Positions 34,895 to 46,803 of a stretch of 64,000 nucleotides of DNA are shown piece by piece. Position 1 is the first letter of the stretch. Each line of letters starts with the position of its first letter. The stretch covers positions 43,537,439-43,601,438 of the forward strand of contig NC_086034.1 of the NCBI RefSeq assembly GCF_036323735.1, read 5' to 3'. The notes below the pieces were generated by a model, which did no database searches, was not told the origin of the DNA, and saw only the letters and a program-made list of their open reading frames with translations. The translations under genes were made by a program, and so were the position numbers. The stretch is from Rattus norvegicus. Its lineage: Eukaryota > Chordata > Mammalia > Rodentia > Muridae.

Positions 34895-35232
34895 TGTGAT
34901 GGTTTGTATATACTCAGCCAGGGAGTGGCACTATTAGAAGGTATGGCCCTGTTACAGTAGGTATGGTCTTGTTAGAGTAGGTGTGTTACGGAGGGCATGG
35001 GCTTAAGACCCTCACCCTAGTTTCCTGGAAGTCAGGTTTCCACCAGCAGCCTCCAGATGAAGATGTTGAATTCTCAGCTCTGCATGCACCATCCCTGCCT
35101 GGCTGCCATGTTCCCACCTTGGTGATAATGATCTGAACTTCTGAACCTGTAAGCCAGCCCCAATTAAATGTTTTTCTTAGAAGAGGTGTCTCGGTCATAA
35201 TGTCTGTTCACAGCAGTAAAATCTTAACTAAG
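34895..35232 (+). mobile_element. Rodent interspersed repeat (URR1/MaLR-like)
   Basis: Starts GTGATGGTTTGTATATACTC, has CTGTAAGCCAGCCCCAATTA near the end and finishes CAGCAGTAAAATCTTAACTA. It lies directly next to an oppositely oriented relative, so the pair forms an imperfect inverted arrangement. Confidence 0.65.
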
Positions 35233-35487
35233 ATATATTATAAGATTGTCGACAGGGATTTTTTTTTACTGCCAGTTCCTTCCTTATGTTTTAATATATT
35301 TTGATTTCTTTTCAGAAAATCACTCAGGTTCCAATATATAAGTGTGCTGTAATACAAAGGCTATGCCCAAGCATTAAGTTAAAAAACAAAAAGAAAAGCA
35401 CCTGCCATCATTCCAGTCAAGAATCATATATCTGTCGACAGCTTAGATAAAAGATTTATTCCCAGGATGTTCAGAAAACCAAATACA

Positions 35488-36341
35488 CTCAAAAAAAATA
35501 GGAGAAAAAGTGGGGAAGACCCTAGAACACATGGGCACTGAGGAAAATTTCCTGAAAAGAACAATATCTTATGATCTAAGATCAAGAATTGAGAAATGGA
35601 ACTTCATAAAATTGCAAAGCTTCTGTAAGGCAAAGGACACTGTTATTAGGACAAAACAGTAACCAACAGATTGGGAAAAGATCTTTACCAATCCTACATT
35701 CGGTAGAGGGCTATTATCCAATATATACAAAGAATTCAAGAAGGTAAACTCCAGGGAATCAAATAACCCTATTTAAAAATGTGATACAGAGATAAACAAA
35801 GAGTTCTCAACTGAGGAATATCGAACAGCTGAGAGGTAATTAAAGAAATGTTCAACATCCTTAGTTATCAGTGAAATGTAAATCAAAACAACCCTGACAT
35901 TTGACCTCACACCAGTCAGAATTGCTTAGATCAAAACTCACGTGACAATAGATGCTGACGAGGATGTGGAGAAAGAGGAACACTCCTCCATTCTTCCTTG
36001 GATTACAAGCTGGTGCAACCACTCTGCAAATCAGTCTGGGGTTTACTCAGAAAATTGAATATAATACTACCTGAGGATCCAGCTATACCACTCCTGGGCA
36101 TACACCCAAATGATGCTCCAACATACATCAAAGACACATGATCCACTATGTTCTTAGCAGCCTTATTTATAATAGCCAGAAGCTGGAAAGTATCTAGATG
36201 TCCTTCAACAGAGGAATGAATACAGAAAATGTGGTACATCTACATAATGGAGTACTATTCAGCTATTAAAAGCAGGAATTCATGAAATTCATAGGCAAGA
36301 GGCTGGAACTAGAAAATATCATCCTGAGTGAGATAACCCAA

Positions 36342-36385
<44 letters not shown>

Positions 36386-37128
36386 TGCACTCACTGATAA
36401 GTGGATATTAGCCCTAAAGCTCAGATTACCCAAGATACAATCCACATACTACATGAAGCTCAACAAAGATGACCAAAGTGTGAGTGTTTCAGTCCTTCTT
36501 AAAAGGGGAACAAAAATATTCACAGAAGGAAATATGGAGACAAAATTTGGAGCAAAGACTGAAGAAAAGACCATCCAAAAACTGACCCACCTGAAGATCC
36601 AGCCCATACACAGCCACCGAACCCAGACAATACTGCTGATGCCAAGAAGTACAGGGCGACAGGAGCCTAATAAAGCTGTCTCCTGAGAGGCTCTACCAGA
36701 CAAATACAGAGGCAGATGCTTGCATTGAACTGAGAATGGGATTCCCAATGGAGAAGTTAGAGAAAGGACTAAAGGAGCTGAAGGAGTTTGCAACCCCATA
36801 ACAACAATAATACCAATCATTCAGACCTCCCAGGATCTAAACCATCATCCAAAGAGTACACATAGACAGACCCATGGCTCCAGCTGCGTATGTAGCAGAG
36901 GATGGCCGTGTTGAGTATCAATGGGAGGAGAAGCCCTTGGACCTGCCAAGGCTTGATGCCCCAGTGTACAGGAATGTCAGGACAGGGAGGTGGGAAGGGG
37001 TGGATGGGTGCGTGGGGGATCACCCTCATAGAAGCAGGAGGAGGAGAGATGGAATAGAGGGGTCATGGATGGGAAATCAGGAAAGGGGATAACATTTAAA
37101 ATGTAAATAAAAAATCCAATTAAAAAAA
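35488..37128 (+). mobile_element. L1, 5'-truncated, with CA array
   Basis: Starts in ORF2 downstream of the reverse transcriptase (AATAGGAGAAAAAGTGGGGA), runs through the cysteine-rich C-terminus and a 3' UTR with a G-rich stretch, and ends in an A-rich tail near 37128. ORF2 frames are broken. A CA array (36344-36378) has grown at the very end of ORF2. Confidence 0.88.
36344..36378. repeat. (CA)n inside an L1
   Basis: About 17 CA units where sibling L1s carry a CACAGAAAGACATACATGG-type sequence. A microsatellite born within a transposon copy. Confidence 0.93.
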
Positions 37129-37302
37129 GAAACTTGTCACAATAATGAAGAAAAGTTGTGAACACTCTCTCCAGCATCCTGTGTTCTTGCTGGCCCTTTC
37201 AAATAACCACAGTCGAATTCCCACTGTTTTGTTTCTACTGCTATCTTAATTTTGTCCTTCTGAGGCTCTTTCTCCATCCTATGAGCTTCTGAAAAGCCTA
37301 TA

Positions 37303-37452
37303 AGCTGGCCATAATGGCACATAACTGGTCTCCCAGCACTTGGGAGATAGCAAAAATAAGACCAACAGTTCTAGGTCATCCTTAAGTACACAGGGAGTTT
37401 GAGACCAGTCTAGGGTATAAGAGACATTGTATCAAATAAATAATGCAAAATA
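37303..37452 (+). mobile_element. B1-related SINE, old
   Basis: GCTGGCCATAATGGCACATA, TCCCAGCACTTGGGAG and GTTTGAGACCAGTCTAGG, the B1 order with strong divergence, then an A-rich end. Confidence 0.65.
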
Positions 37453-38011
37453 ATCAAGCAAAGAAACAACAACAAGGGAAGCTTGCAAATTTGTTTGCTT
37501 AATTTAGCTTTAAGTATTTGTATTCATTTCAAAATATTCTCCATCTATCCACATGCGTTCTAGTGTGATAGACACGTGACTTGTGGAGTAATGAATAAAA
37601 AGTGATCTAAGTGATCATAATGTAGCTACCTGAGTCAACTGGGGGTAACAAAGAATCACCAGCAATACTGAGAACCCAGTTACAGCTAAATGATATAAAC
37701 ATCATACATTTATGATGTTCAAATGTGATTAATCATCTATGCAGTGATCATGAACAACAGAACTTTTAAAATAAGTTGGATAATGGTTTCCCAATTTTAT
37801 CAAGATATTATAAATAAATCATATAATGATTTATTTGTCAAATATGTCATATAACATATCCCTTGAAGACATTGTTGCATATACCAGTTGAAAACATGGT
37901 GAATTTGACTTAAAAATATTTGTAGCCCAATTTTTCTAGACAAAACAATCTGAGAAATAAAAACATCACAAATCATCCCAAGATCTTCTAGGTACTGCTA
38001 AAAACAGATGT
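37453..38011. other. Single-copy AT-rich DNA
   Basis: Contains a perfect 11-base inverted repeat with a 3-base loop at 37812-37836. No gene. Confidence 0.45.
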
Positions 38012-38137
38012 CTCACTGAGCACACACTTTAATCCCACCACTCAGGAGGCAGAGGCAGGTGCATCTTTGAATTCCAGGAAGTTTCAGATCAGCAGCCAGG
38101 AAAACACAACAAAACCCTGTCTCAAAAAGAAAAAAGA
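38012..38137 (+). mobile_element. B1 SINE
   Basis: TTAATCCCACCACTCAGGAGGCAGAGGCAG..., AACCCTGTCTC and an A-rich tail. Confidence 0.85.
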
Positions 38138-39543
38138 GCCTCAAATGCCAAAATTTTTTATGTGATTTTTTTTCAAGGGCAGCTGTTTAAAGGGTCAACT
38201 GTCTTTGACAGCAATAAATGACTCTCGATTTTAGCCTAGACTTTGATAGAACTCTTATTAATGATGACAGATGGGATACAGAATCTGAATACAAGTCAGA
38301 TAAAGTAGCTACATGTAGATGCAAGCGATGGCTTTATTTTTAGTCAGCCATTTAACTGGGTAACTCAGATAACCGTTTTCTTTTTCCTTTTCTTTCTTTT
38401 TTCCCTTTTACCCACAACTTGAGAAGATTAGACAAATTTTCAACAAGCTCAAGCCTTCTAGAATTCATACTGTGATTTCTCTATGTAGTTTGACTCCCAT
38501 ATGGTGTTTAGATCTGAAAATAGTATGAATGTGGGAAGAATACTAGGAGGAGTGTGGTGACGGTCCATGGGTATCAGAAGAAGAATCTCATGCAGTCATT
38601 TATATTAGAATTCAAGAATACAGACATGAATTCAAGAATACAGACATCTTTAACACAATGGACTATAGGAATAGCCACACCATTCATGTACTGGACAGCA
38701 TCATGCTTAAATGATTGGATTTAAAGTAATAAATTTAAAGGCAAATTTTTGAGGTTGCTTTTAACTAACATCTACTGTACATTTTGTTCTCATTCTCTGG
38801 AAAGAAAATATGTCACTATCTATTTTGAGTTTTTGCTTCTGTTTGTAGAGAAGATACACTTCTCTCTGGAAATTGTCTTTGGAGTGCCATGGTAACCACA
38901 TCCTTTCAATCAAGTCTGTCCTGTGGGCTGCTCAATTTAAGACATTTGAAAATGCCACTGAAGAAGATAACACCAAACAGACACGAAAGGGTATGCCTAA
39001 ACATAAAAGTGAGAGATTTTCTTAGTGTGCACTTAAATGAAATGCCAAGAATAGGGGAGGGAGACCAGGAATCACCAATCCAGAAACTCTGAAGAACTCT
39101 ACGTCCCCAACCCTTCTGCCTAATCTCACATTATGTCAGCCTGTTGTTTGTACTATTCCTGCATTTTAGCATTGGAGTTGACAACCAAGATTAAGAAGGA
39201 CAAATATGAAATGGTAAGATTCTAGCTGAAAGGTAAGCATGGTTACTACAGACATTGTCCTTACAGGGCTCTGTGTGAAGAGGAGGTTCCCAAGGTCCAT
39301 ATGAGCACGTGTCTCCCATGACAGAAACCAGACTTCCAAAATCAGGAGAATTATGCCTTGATGATTCTGTGTCATCACAGAGACTGAGAGCCATCGACAG
39401 TCTAATAATAGGACGTGGCATTTTCCTATGAAAAGTGCAATTGAAAAACTTAGTTGTAGGGCACAGAATATAGTACAAGTCTCCACAGACTGGTAAAGGG
39501 GCTGGGGCATGTATCTGCAACCACTGTGTGATGATCAAATTAC
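38138..39543. other. Single-copy DNA, no gene
   Basis: Holds a perfect 20-bp tandem duplication (38608-38647). Two overlapping minus frames (39166-39510 and 39191-39538) of about 115 codons each have no recognisable domain; both being open points to chance. Confidence 0.45.
38608..38647. repeat. Perfect 20-bp tandem duplication
   Basis: GAATTCAAGAATACAGACAT occurs twice in direct succession with no mismatch. Confidence 0.95.
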
Positions 39544-39745
39544 TGGGTCTGGAAAGGCGGCTCAGCTTTTACGATCATTTGCTCTTGTAGAGGAACCCGG
39601 TTTCATTTCCAGCACTTACATCATGGGGGGCGCTCATAATCCTCCATAACTCCAGTTACAGGGATCATATCCCCTCTGCTATCCCCTGCAGGCACAAGTC
39701 ACACATACATTGAACACACTCATATGCATAATATAAATTTGTCTA
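39544..39745 (+). mobile_element. B3 SINE
   Basis: Diverged tRNA-like head (TCTGGAAAGGCGGCTCAGCT), then the B3 body including CATAACTCCAGTTACAGGGA and GCAGGCACAAGTCACACATA. Confidence 0.75.
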
Positions 39746-40899
39746 AATTATTTTTTTAAATCTACTTCTAAATGTACAAGGTCAGAAATCAAATGCAATG
39801 TTATGTACTTGAATTCCATGAGACAGCTGAGCATCCACCATAATATTGGGGTAAATGGCATTCTTCTCTTATTAAATATTATAATATAAATGATATATAC
39901 AGATACTTTAAATAAAAATAAATATTTTAATTATTTGCTTGTAAATAAATTTTAAGTTATTACTGAATGTAATATATTAAGTTTTTAATTTTAAAAAATA
40001 TATTTATGTGTTTAATTGTTTTTCCTGCATATATTTGTGTATACTATATGTATGCCTGGTGTATGCAGAGATTAGAAGGAACCTTAACAAACTTCACCAA
40101 GCAGCCAACAAGATGTGGTTTCTAAAGAGCATTTCTGAAATGTCTGAATACTTCTAAAATTGTATAATGATCAAAGATATGTTTAAAACCTTTAAAATGG
40201 AAACCATTGAATGTAATGGGTAAAACAACAGTTTACGAGGCTAGAGAAGAAGGCAGATGACTGCGGCTAGAGTCCTTATACTCCTAAGGTTCCTGCTTTC
40301 TTGATGCCAGTGGGAAACTGTCAGGTTGAAACAGGTATTCCTCTAATTTGCTGCATTACTCACATTTAATGAATTACTCACATCTAAACTACTGCTGTCT
40401 TTTACCACTGTAGAAGTATAATAGAAATAAAAGCAGAAATATAATCTGAGCCATATAAGTGCATTATCTAATTTCTATTTTTAAATTAACAACAGCAAAA
40501 GAGAAATATATACCTATATATTCTTTAAAATACAGTAAATAAAGCGAAACTGTTCCAAAAGTAATCAATTACTAAAAATCTTTAGACCTTTTTCTGTGCT
40601 GTCTCAACAATCTGGTGCATGTCAATTCATAAACTAAATTGTCATTGGAAACACATCACTGTATGTATTTCACTTCAATTTATAGTGTAATATGAAAAGC
40701 AGATTCAGATTCTAAAGTTATTTATACACGAATCTGAATGAAATCTTCATTGAATTAAATATCAAAAATTACCTTATTTTACAACCCATAGTCACAGTGA
40801 TTGGCTCATTTACTTTGAAAATGAATTAGGATCTTAAACTAAAGCTTGCCATTTTAAGATGTATTATAAAGTGCACATCTAACTAAAGTTTTGGGCAAG
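39746..40899. other. Single-copy, very AT-rich DNA
   Basis: Nothing recognised. Confidence 0.45.
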
Positions 40900-41515
40900 G
40901 ACCAAACCCTATCACTACTAATAATAATCTGTTTTGCTTGCAGACAGGAGCATGTTGTCCTCTGAGAGGCTCCACTGAGCAGCTGACTCAGACAGATTTA
41001 GACACCCACAGCTAAATAGTGGGTAGAGCTTGAGGATTCATAAGGAAGAATAGAAAGGAGGCCAGTGGGTATCAAATGGGATAGGGACAAAAGAGTCAAC
41101 TAACCTGGACCCTTGGGGTTCTCAGTGTCTGGACCACCAACCAAAGAACATACTGGGACTGGATCTAGGCCTCTCTGCATGTATGTAGCAGATATGCAGC
41201 TTGGTCTTTCATGTGGGGCCTGAACAACTGGGACTATCCCAAAAGACGTTGCCTGTCTGTGGGATATGTTCTTGTAGCTGGACTGTCATGTGTGGCCACA
41301 CCGGGAGAGGAAGAACCTAGCATCACAGAGACTTGAGGTGCCAGGGAAGGGGTATACTCAGGGAGGCCCCCACCCAGAGGAGAAGGAGAGGATGGATGGG
41401 GAAGGATTTTGGGAGGGGTGACCGGGAGTGGGTCATTGAGCAGGTTGCAAAGTGAATAAGTAATAAATGAATGAATGAATAAATAAATAAATAAACAAAA
41501 TTTTAATTAAAGTAA
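40900..41515 (+). mobile_element. Old L1 3' UTR
   Basis: GACAGGAGCATGTTGTCCTC, TGAGCAGCTGACTCAGACAG, then a CTGGACCACCAACCAAAGAA segment, G-rich end and an AATGAATGAATAAATAAATA tail. Older (Lx-like) type; ORF2 absent. Confidence 0.82.
41464..41503. repeat. (AATG)n/(AAAT)n tail repeat
   Basis: Tetranucleotide expansion in the A-rich tail of the L1 at 40900. Confidence 0.85.
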
Positions 41516-41659
41516 TGGGTCAATTCAGTTTTAAAACAGCATTCACTAGAGTACTGATTAAATTGAAAAGTCATCATGTATTTATAAATGGAAAAATTAT
41601 TGTTCAAAATTTTCTCATAGTATTTCTGTCAATTTGTATAATACTAGTTTTAGAAATGA

Positions 41660-41743
41660 TTTTTCTGCACTGATAGGGACTGAACCACGGGCCTTGTACA
41701 TTATAGAGAAGCACTCTACTACTCATGGATACTCCTGCCTGGT
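41660..41743 (-). mobile_element. Old ID/B4-type tRNA-like fragment
   Basis: Minus-strand remnant of an ID-like head; GGGACTGAACCACGGGCCTT resembles the B-box end in reverse. Diverged. Confidence 0.5.
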
Positions 41744-44700
41744 GATTAAAACGTATACACTGCTTATCAAAACAAAACTGTTAACTCAATATTCTTAATT
41801 ACATTATAAGAAATCTCAATTTCAAAATAAATTACATCTATCTAGCTATATAACAAAATGTGCTTTTCCTTTCCTTGGAAATTCAAATCTAGTTTCTTTG
41901 TGTAATATATAGCGATGTTTTTAATAGCAAAACATACATTTTGCAGATTTTTTTGTTTCTGATTATTGAATATTTGGAAAGCATTATTTTTGTTTAAAGA
42001 AATACTGAGCAAAAGTTAGTGGGGTGCTGTAAAGGAACTCTCAAGGAGGCCTGGTGGTGGAAGGAGAGTATTGACTTCTGCAAGTTCCGCACATGAGCAG
42101 TGCATGTAAACCATCAAAAATTAAGTTTTAAGAGAATCAAAAGGTTCCATGATTTATTTCATCTTAAATCCATGATTTAAGATTTATGTGTTTCATTTGG
42201 AAGCCCACATAGTTTAAGCAACTAGTAAAAGCCCACAGGCGAAGAGGAGATCCATCAATGAAGGGAGGAGAGATGGTAAAATTATAAGAAGTAAATGGGA
42301 GAAACAGAAAAGGATGGATTGAATGGAGTGAAAGACGGGAAAGCAAAGTCAATAAAGGACTATGGGGAGGAAGAGCTATCTAACACTAATAGCCTTTTAA
42401 AAATCCACAGAGAAAACTAGTGCTGGAAAAGGTTCCTAAAATGAACACAAACATATATGATATGAGATTAAATGTACTTACTCTACAGTGAGAAAACAAC
42501 AACCCAACTAGGCACAATACAATACAACAAAACCAAACAAACAAGCAAACAAACAAAAATCCTATACCAAGAACAATACCAGGAATGAGTTATTTCTTTT
42601 TGATTTGTTGGTCTTTGGAGTCCCATAAACCATCCAAACATTATAAGCTATTGCCATTTCACTAGATTACTCTCCAGAATTTAACAGTAAGAACCTATTG
42701 CTAAGGACACCCCATACTTGAATCATAAACATAAAATAGTCATTTAAGTAAACATTCATGTCATCAGGATAGGTTAGTAATTTTTAAGACACAAACAACA
42801 AAAGCAAAAAAGGAAAAGGCCAATATATCTTATCACATTTAAATTTAAAACTCCTGGGTAGATGTCCATACAAATGAAATATGATGATAATTCAAAGACT
42901 ATACATACATATAACTTGTGTCAGAAAAAATGGGCACTTAATAAAATGAATAAGTTAGCAAAAATGTCAATATTCAAGGAGAAAATAATGCATAATATGC
43001 ACAAACGATGTATAAGTCCAAAATACAGAAAGGCAGAAATGTCGTGTTGAACATGCAGATTGTCTAAAGTCTACGGAATCTCAGATTAAAGTCATAGCAA
43101 GTTAGCTGAAAATCAAGAAGACTGGCAACTTTTCAGATTGAGCATCAGGAATAACTTTAAGAAAGCAAGCAAGTCATAAAAGAACATGCACATACCAATT
43201 AAATCTATTTAAAAAATACAGATTTGTCAAAATCACATGCAGCATAAATGGCATGCAAATGTATGCTTATATTTATATGAATATGTTATGATCAAAAGGA
43301 TAAGCTCTGGAAATACATGAACAAAGCTGGAGCTATCCCGGAAGTCATTTTTAAGGTATATAAGATAGCTTTTTTGTTCATCTACTGAACAAAACTAATC
43401 TCATAGAACATTACAACCAACATCAGACAATATCACTTTGTGACTTAGGTTAAAAAGCAATTTAGAGTTCAGGTTGAAAACATAAAAGTGCAAACTAGGA
43501 ACCTTTTTCAAAACACAGGCACGATCATACATCCCTGGTCTTGCCCAAAATGAGTGACTTTCTTCTTTCCTAACTACAGACAATACTGTCCTACAGACAG
43601 TATTGCCCTATTACTTCCTTTTCAATAATATGTATGAAATATTCAATAACAGAATCATTCTTATTTCTACTGTAAGCAATTCAGAACTAAGTCTCATTGT
43701 AACCAAATACAATTCCAAGTCTTTTGTGTACTTATTTTTATAGCCTTCTATCAAAGTAGTCCAGACACTCCTATGATACACTCTCTGTGTCACTGACATA
43801 TGGTTCTTTATTCAAACAACTACCGTTCCATGTTCCTCATAGTTGGACTAATAATAAATTTAAGTTTTCCCTAAATTGAATCTATATTGACTGTATCATT
43901 ATTTTTCCTTGTCATTATTCCCCAAAACAATAAGCAATAAAACTATTTATATACCATTTGCACAAAACAAGGTACTTTTAAAATAACCTAAGCTAGTTGA
44001 CAGTGTATGGAGACTATGCCTATGTTATATATAAAAACTATGCCATTCCATAGAGGGAACTTAATTGGTATCCTTGTGATTCTTTGATTGTTCATGAATC
44101 CTGAAGCATGACTAAGATGTTTTCATGCTAGTTTTTATTTGGAAGGTATTGACAAGGAATTAACAAAATAGACATCAAGAAATGACTCATTTCAGTACAG
44201 TGGTTAGTCCCTGGGTAGGTATAAAGGGAGAATGGTAGGTGGTAGGAATTTGGACTCTGTCTTCAAAGTTCCATTGCTCTTTTCTTTTTAGGCACGTAAA
44301 GTATCAAACCAAGTTTAAACTTGGAATAGCAGAGTCAGAAACTAGACTGAAGCTCCAACTCATAATTTCAAAGCTCATTTAGATAAATATAGGACTAAAT
44401 AAAGAATAAAATGAAAAAGCAGCCTATGATTCACAATATTGCAAGCTGTGATGCTGTAATCGCGCCAAGAACAGAGATCAACACACACAGTACCAAAAGG
44501 CTTCCACGTGGCTTGTGTGCACTGTTATGCTGTATGTGGCATATATGGAGACATGGGCAGAAGAAATCAGAGGGCTTGATCTAGAAACAGTCAAGGTCAA
44601 AACTACTGTCAGATAAGTCATTTTGCCTCCTTTGGGTTACAGAAGCAAATTTCAATTTATGTTCTCAAGAATAAAAGTGATCAATTGATGTGTTACTAAT

Positions 44701-45441
44701 ATGAATATGATCTAGCTAAAAGATGACACAATTAGATTTGAATTATCAAACTGTGCAGAAAGGAGTTCAACTCACTTACTTATCTCATTCCAAGTCACTC
44801 TATTAACTATCTGAAAAGCCTTTGATTAAGAACAAAGAATGCTCCTTCTTGTCCCTCTCCGTTCCACATTTTCTTATGTCTGTGACATTATCTGTGCTCT
44901 AATTATTCACTAATTGTCTCTTGTCCTTTACATATGGTTTACGGTCTCTGTGCTCTACAGTTTGTAATTCATGTGCCAACTATTTTATGAAACATTCTTG
45001 AATAACCATCCTGAAAGTACAGGGTCACTCCTGAGAAAATGTAGCACTCTCTTATTTTTACATCTCTGGCATGTTGTTGATTATTTTATGAATTTACTCA
45101 ATTAATATTATTGCTCACTTTGTAACTTATGCTGTCTCACTGAGATCCTTGTAAGGATGCCTTCCTTCAAGCTTCTCTTGCTGGTGAGATTCTTCCTTAA
45201 TTGTTTTTTTCTAACTCTCTTGACATACTTCAAATTACCCAAGCCATGGTTGAGGAGTCACAAGACACATTATCAAGGAACTGCTTCAGAGGCTAGATAA
45301 ACAGCAACTGAAAACTCTGGTAAAGTTCACTGAACTCCTAGCCTCCTTCTGAGGTTTGAATGTCTGGAACTTTGTTGTTATTCTTAACAAAAATGTGTAT
45401 TGATGTCATTCTAGTTGGCTTTTTTCCAAAATATCAATGTT
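41744..45441. other. Single-copy AT-rich DNA
   Basis: No gene or clearly named repeat in 3.7 kb, apart from an AAAC run at 42536-42558 and a perfect 10-base inverted repeat with a 5-base loop at 43581-43605. 44585-44660 has a weak MIR-like look. Confidence 0.5.
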
Positions 45442-45802
45442 GTGGTGACTTAAATGAGAATGTCCACTATAGTCTTTGACATTTGAATACTTGGTCCCTA
45501 GTTGGTGGTGCTGTCCTAAGATGCTTGGGTTGTAAGGCCTTGGTAGAGCAAGTATGACACTATGTATTGGTTCTAAGGTTTCAAAGCTATTCACCATTCC
45601 CAGCTAATTTCTCTGCTTCTTTCTTACACTTACAGATGTGACCTCTCAGATTCTATTCCAACTAACATGTCCGCTGAATGCTGCCATGTTGATCTGCCAT
45701 GCCTACTCCTACCTTTCTGTATCTTAAGCTACATAATCACTTCCTTCTACAGTTTGCCTTAGTTAGGCATTTTATCACAGCAACAGGAAAATCTCCAATA
45801 TA
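45442..45802 (+). mobile_element. Rodent interspersed repeat (URR1/MaLR-like)
   Basis: Starts GTGGTGACTTAAATGAGAAT, has TTTGAATACTTGGTCCCTAG and ends with a TTATCACAGCAACAGGAAAA terminus. Confidence 0.65.
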
Positions 45803-46330
45803 AATGTCAAGACTGAAGTCAGGGCGGAGAATTCTGTTGCCCAGTTATGGCTATCCACACATAATCCATACTGTGGTTGCCTTTTCTCTTTGGAGTCCTG
45901 GTAAGGACCAAGTTGGCCTAGACTAGGGAACAACATCTTGTTCTTTTTGTCTAAAGACCTTGCTCATGCTTCCATTTAATCTTCCTTAGCATAGGGGTTT
46001 AATATTTTTGTATATAAGATGTTATTGGAGTATAGTGAAGGCAATGAACGTGTTAACTATTACACAACTTTTTATTTTATTGCAGAATTTACCAACAACA
46101 ATTCAGAGAAATATCACTGACATAGAGAACCTGAATATATGGAGAAAATAATCATTTTTGTTGATGCACTAGGAAAAAGCTTTATGACATAAATTTCTGG
46201 CTGAAGTAAATCTTTCAGAGGCAAGTGAAAACATGAAAATCATGAAAAGACAAAGAGAAAATTTCATTCAAAATATGTGCATTGAGTAAAGTGTTGAATT
46301 GTGTTTCACTTAATTGTATGAAAGGTGTTT
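45803..46330. other. Single-copy DNA
   Basis: Nothing recognised. Confidence 0.4.
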
Positions 46331-46470
46331 GAGCCAGGCATTCATGGTGCATGTGAGGCAGAGGCAGGCAGACCTTTGTGAGTTTGAGGATGGCCTAGTC
46401 TACAAAGAGAGTTCCTGGACAGCCAGGGCTACAAGGAGAAATTCTGTCCTGAAAAGCAACAACCAAAAAG
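46331..46470 (+). mobile_element. B1 SINE with internal deletion
   Basis: GAGCCAGGCATTCATGGTGCATGTGAGGCAGAGG... lacks the usual segment between the head and the GAGGCAGAGGCAG core. The rest, GGACAGCCAGGGCTACAAGG, is typical. Confidence 0.85.
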
Positions 46471-46682
46471 TGTTTAAACTGTAACAAGTTTTATACATAT
46501 ACCCATGTGTTCAAAATACATAGGTTACAAACTTACAAATATATATAGAAATATAACCATACATACAAACATATGTGTACATTTCTAAATGCACACATTT
46601 TAATTCCAAATGTGATAAAAAATGTTTAGCTAAAAGGTCTTCTAAATATGAAAGTTATTTTGTCTCAGATTTAAACAATTTC

Positions 46683-46803
46683 AGCCAGGCGTGAAGTTAT
46701 GTGTGAACAGTCAGGAAAGGATGATGTTGGAGAGCCTCAGAATTAAGACTATTTTGGGTAACAAAATGGACCTGAACCTTTCTCTAAACAAAACAAAAAC
46801 ACA
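46683..46803 (+). mobile_element. Old B1-related SINE
   Basis: AGCCAGGCGTGAAGTTATGT head and a TTTGGGTAACAAAATGGACC / TTCTCTAAACAAAACAAAAAC end. Strongly diverged. Confidence 0.45.

Noticed and set aside
39166..39538. Two overlapping minus frames of about 115 codons
   Set aside because: Both are open in the same place, without domain, promoter or conservation evidence; likely chance.
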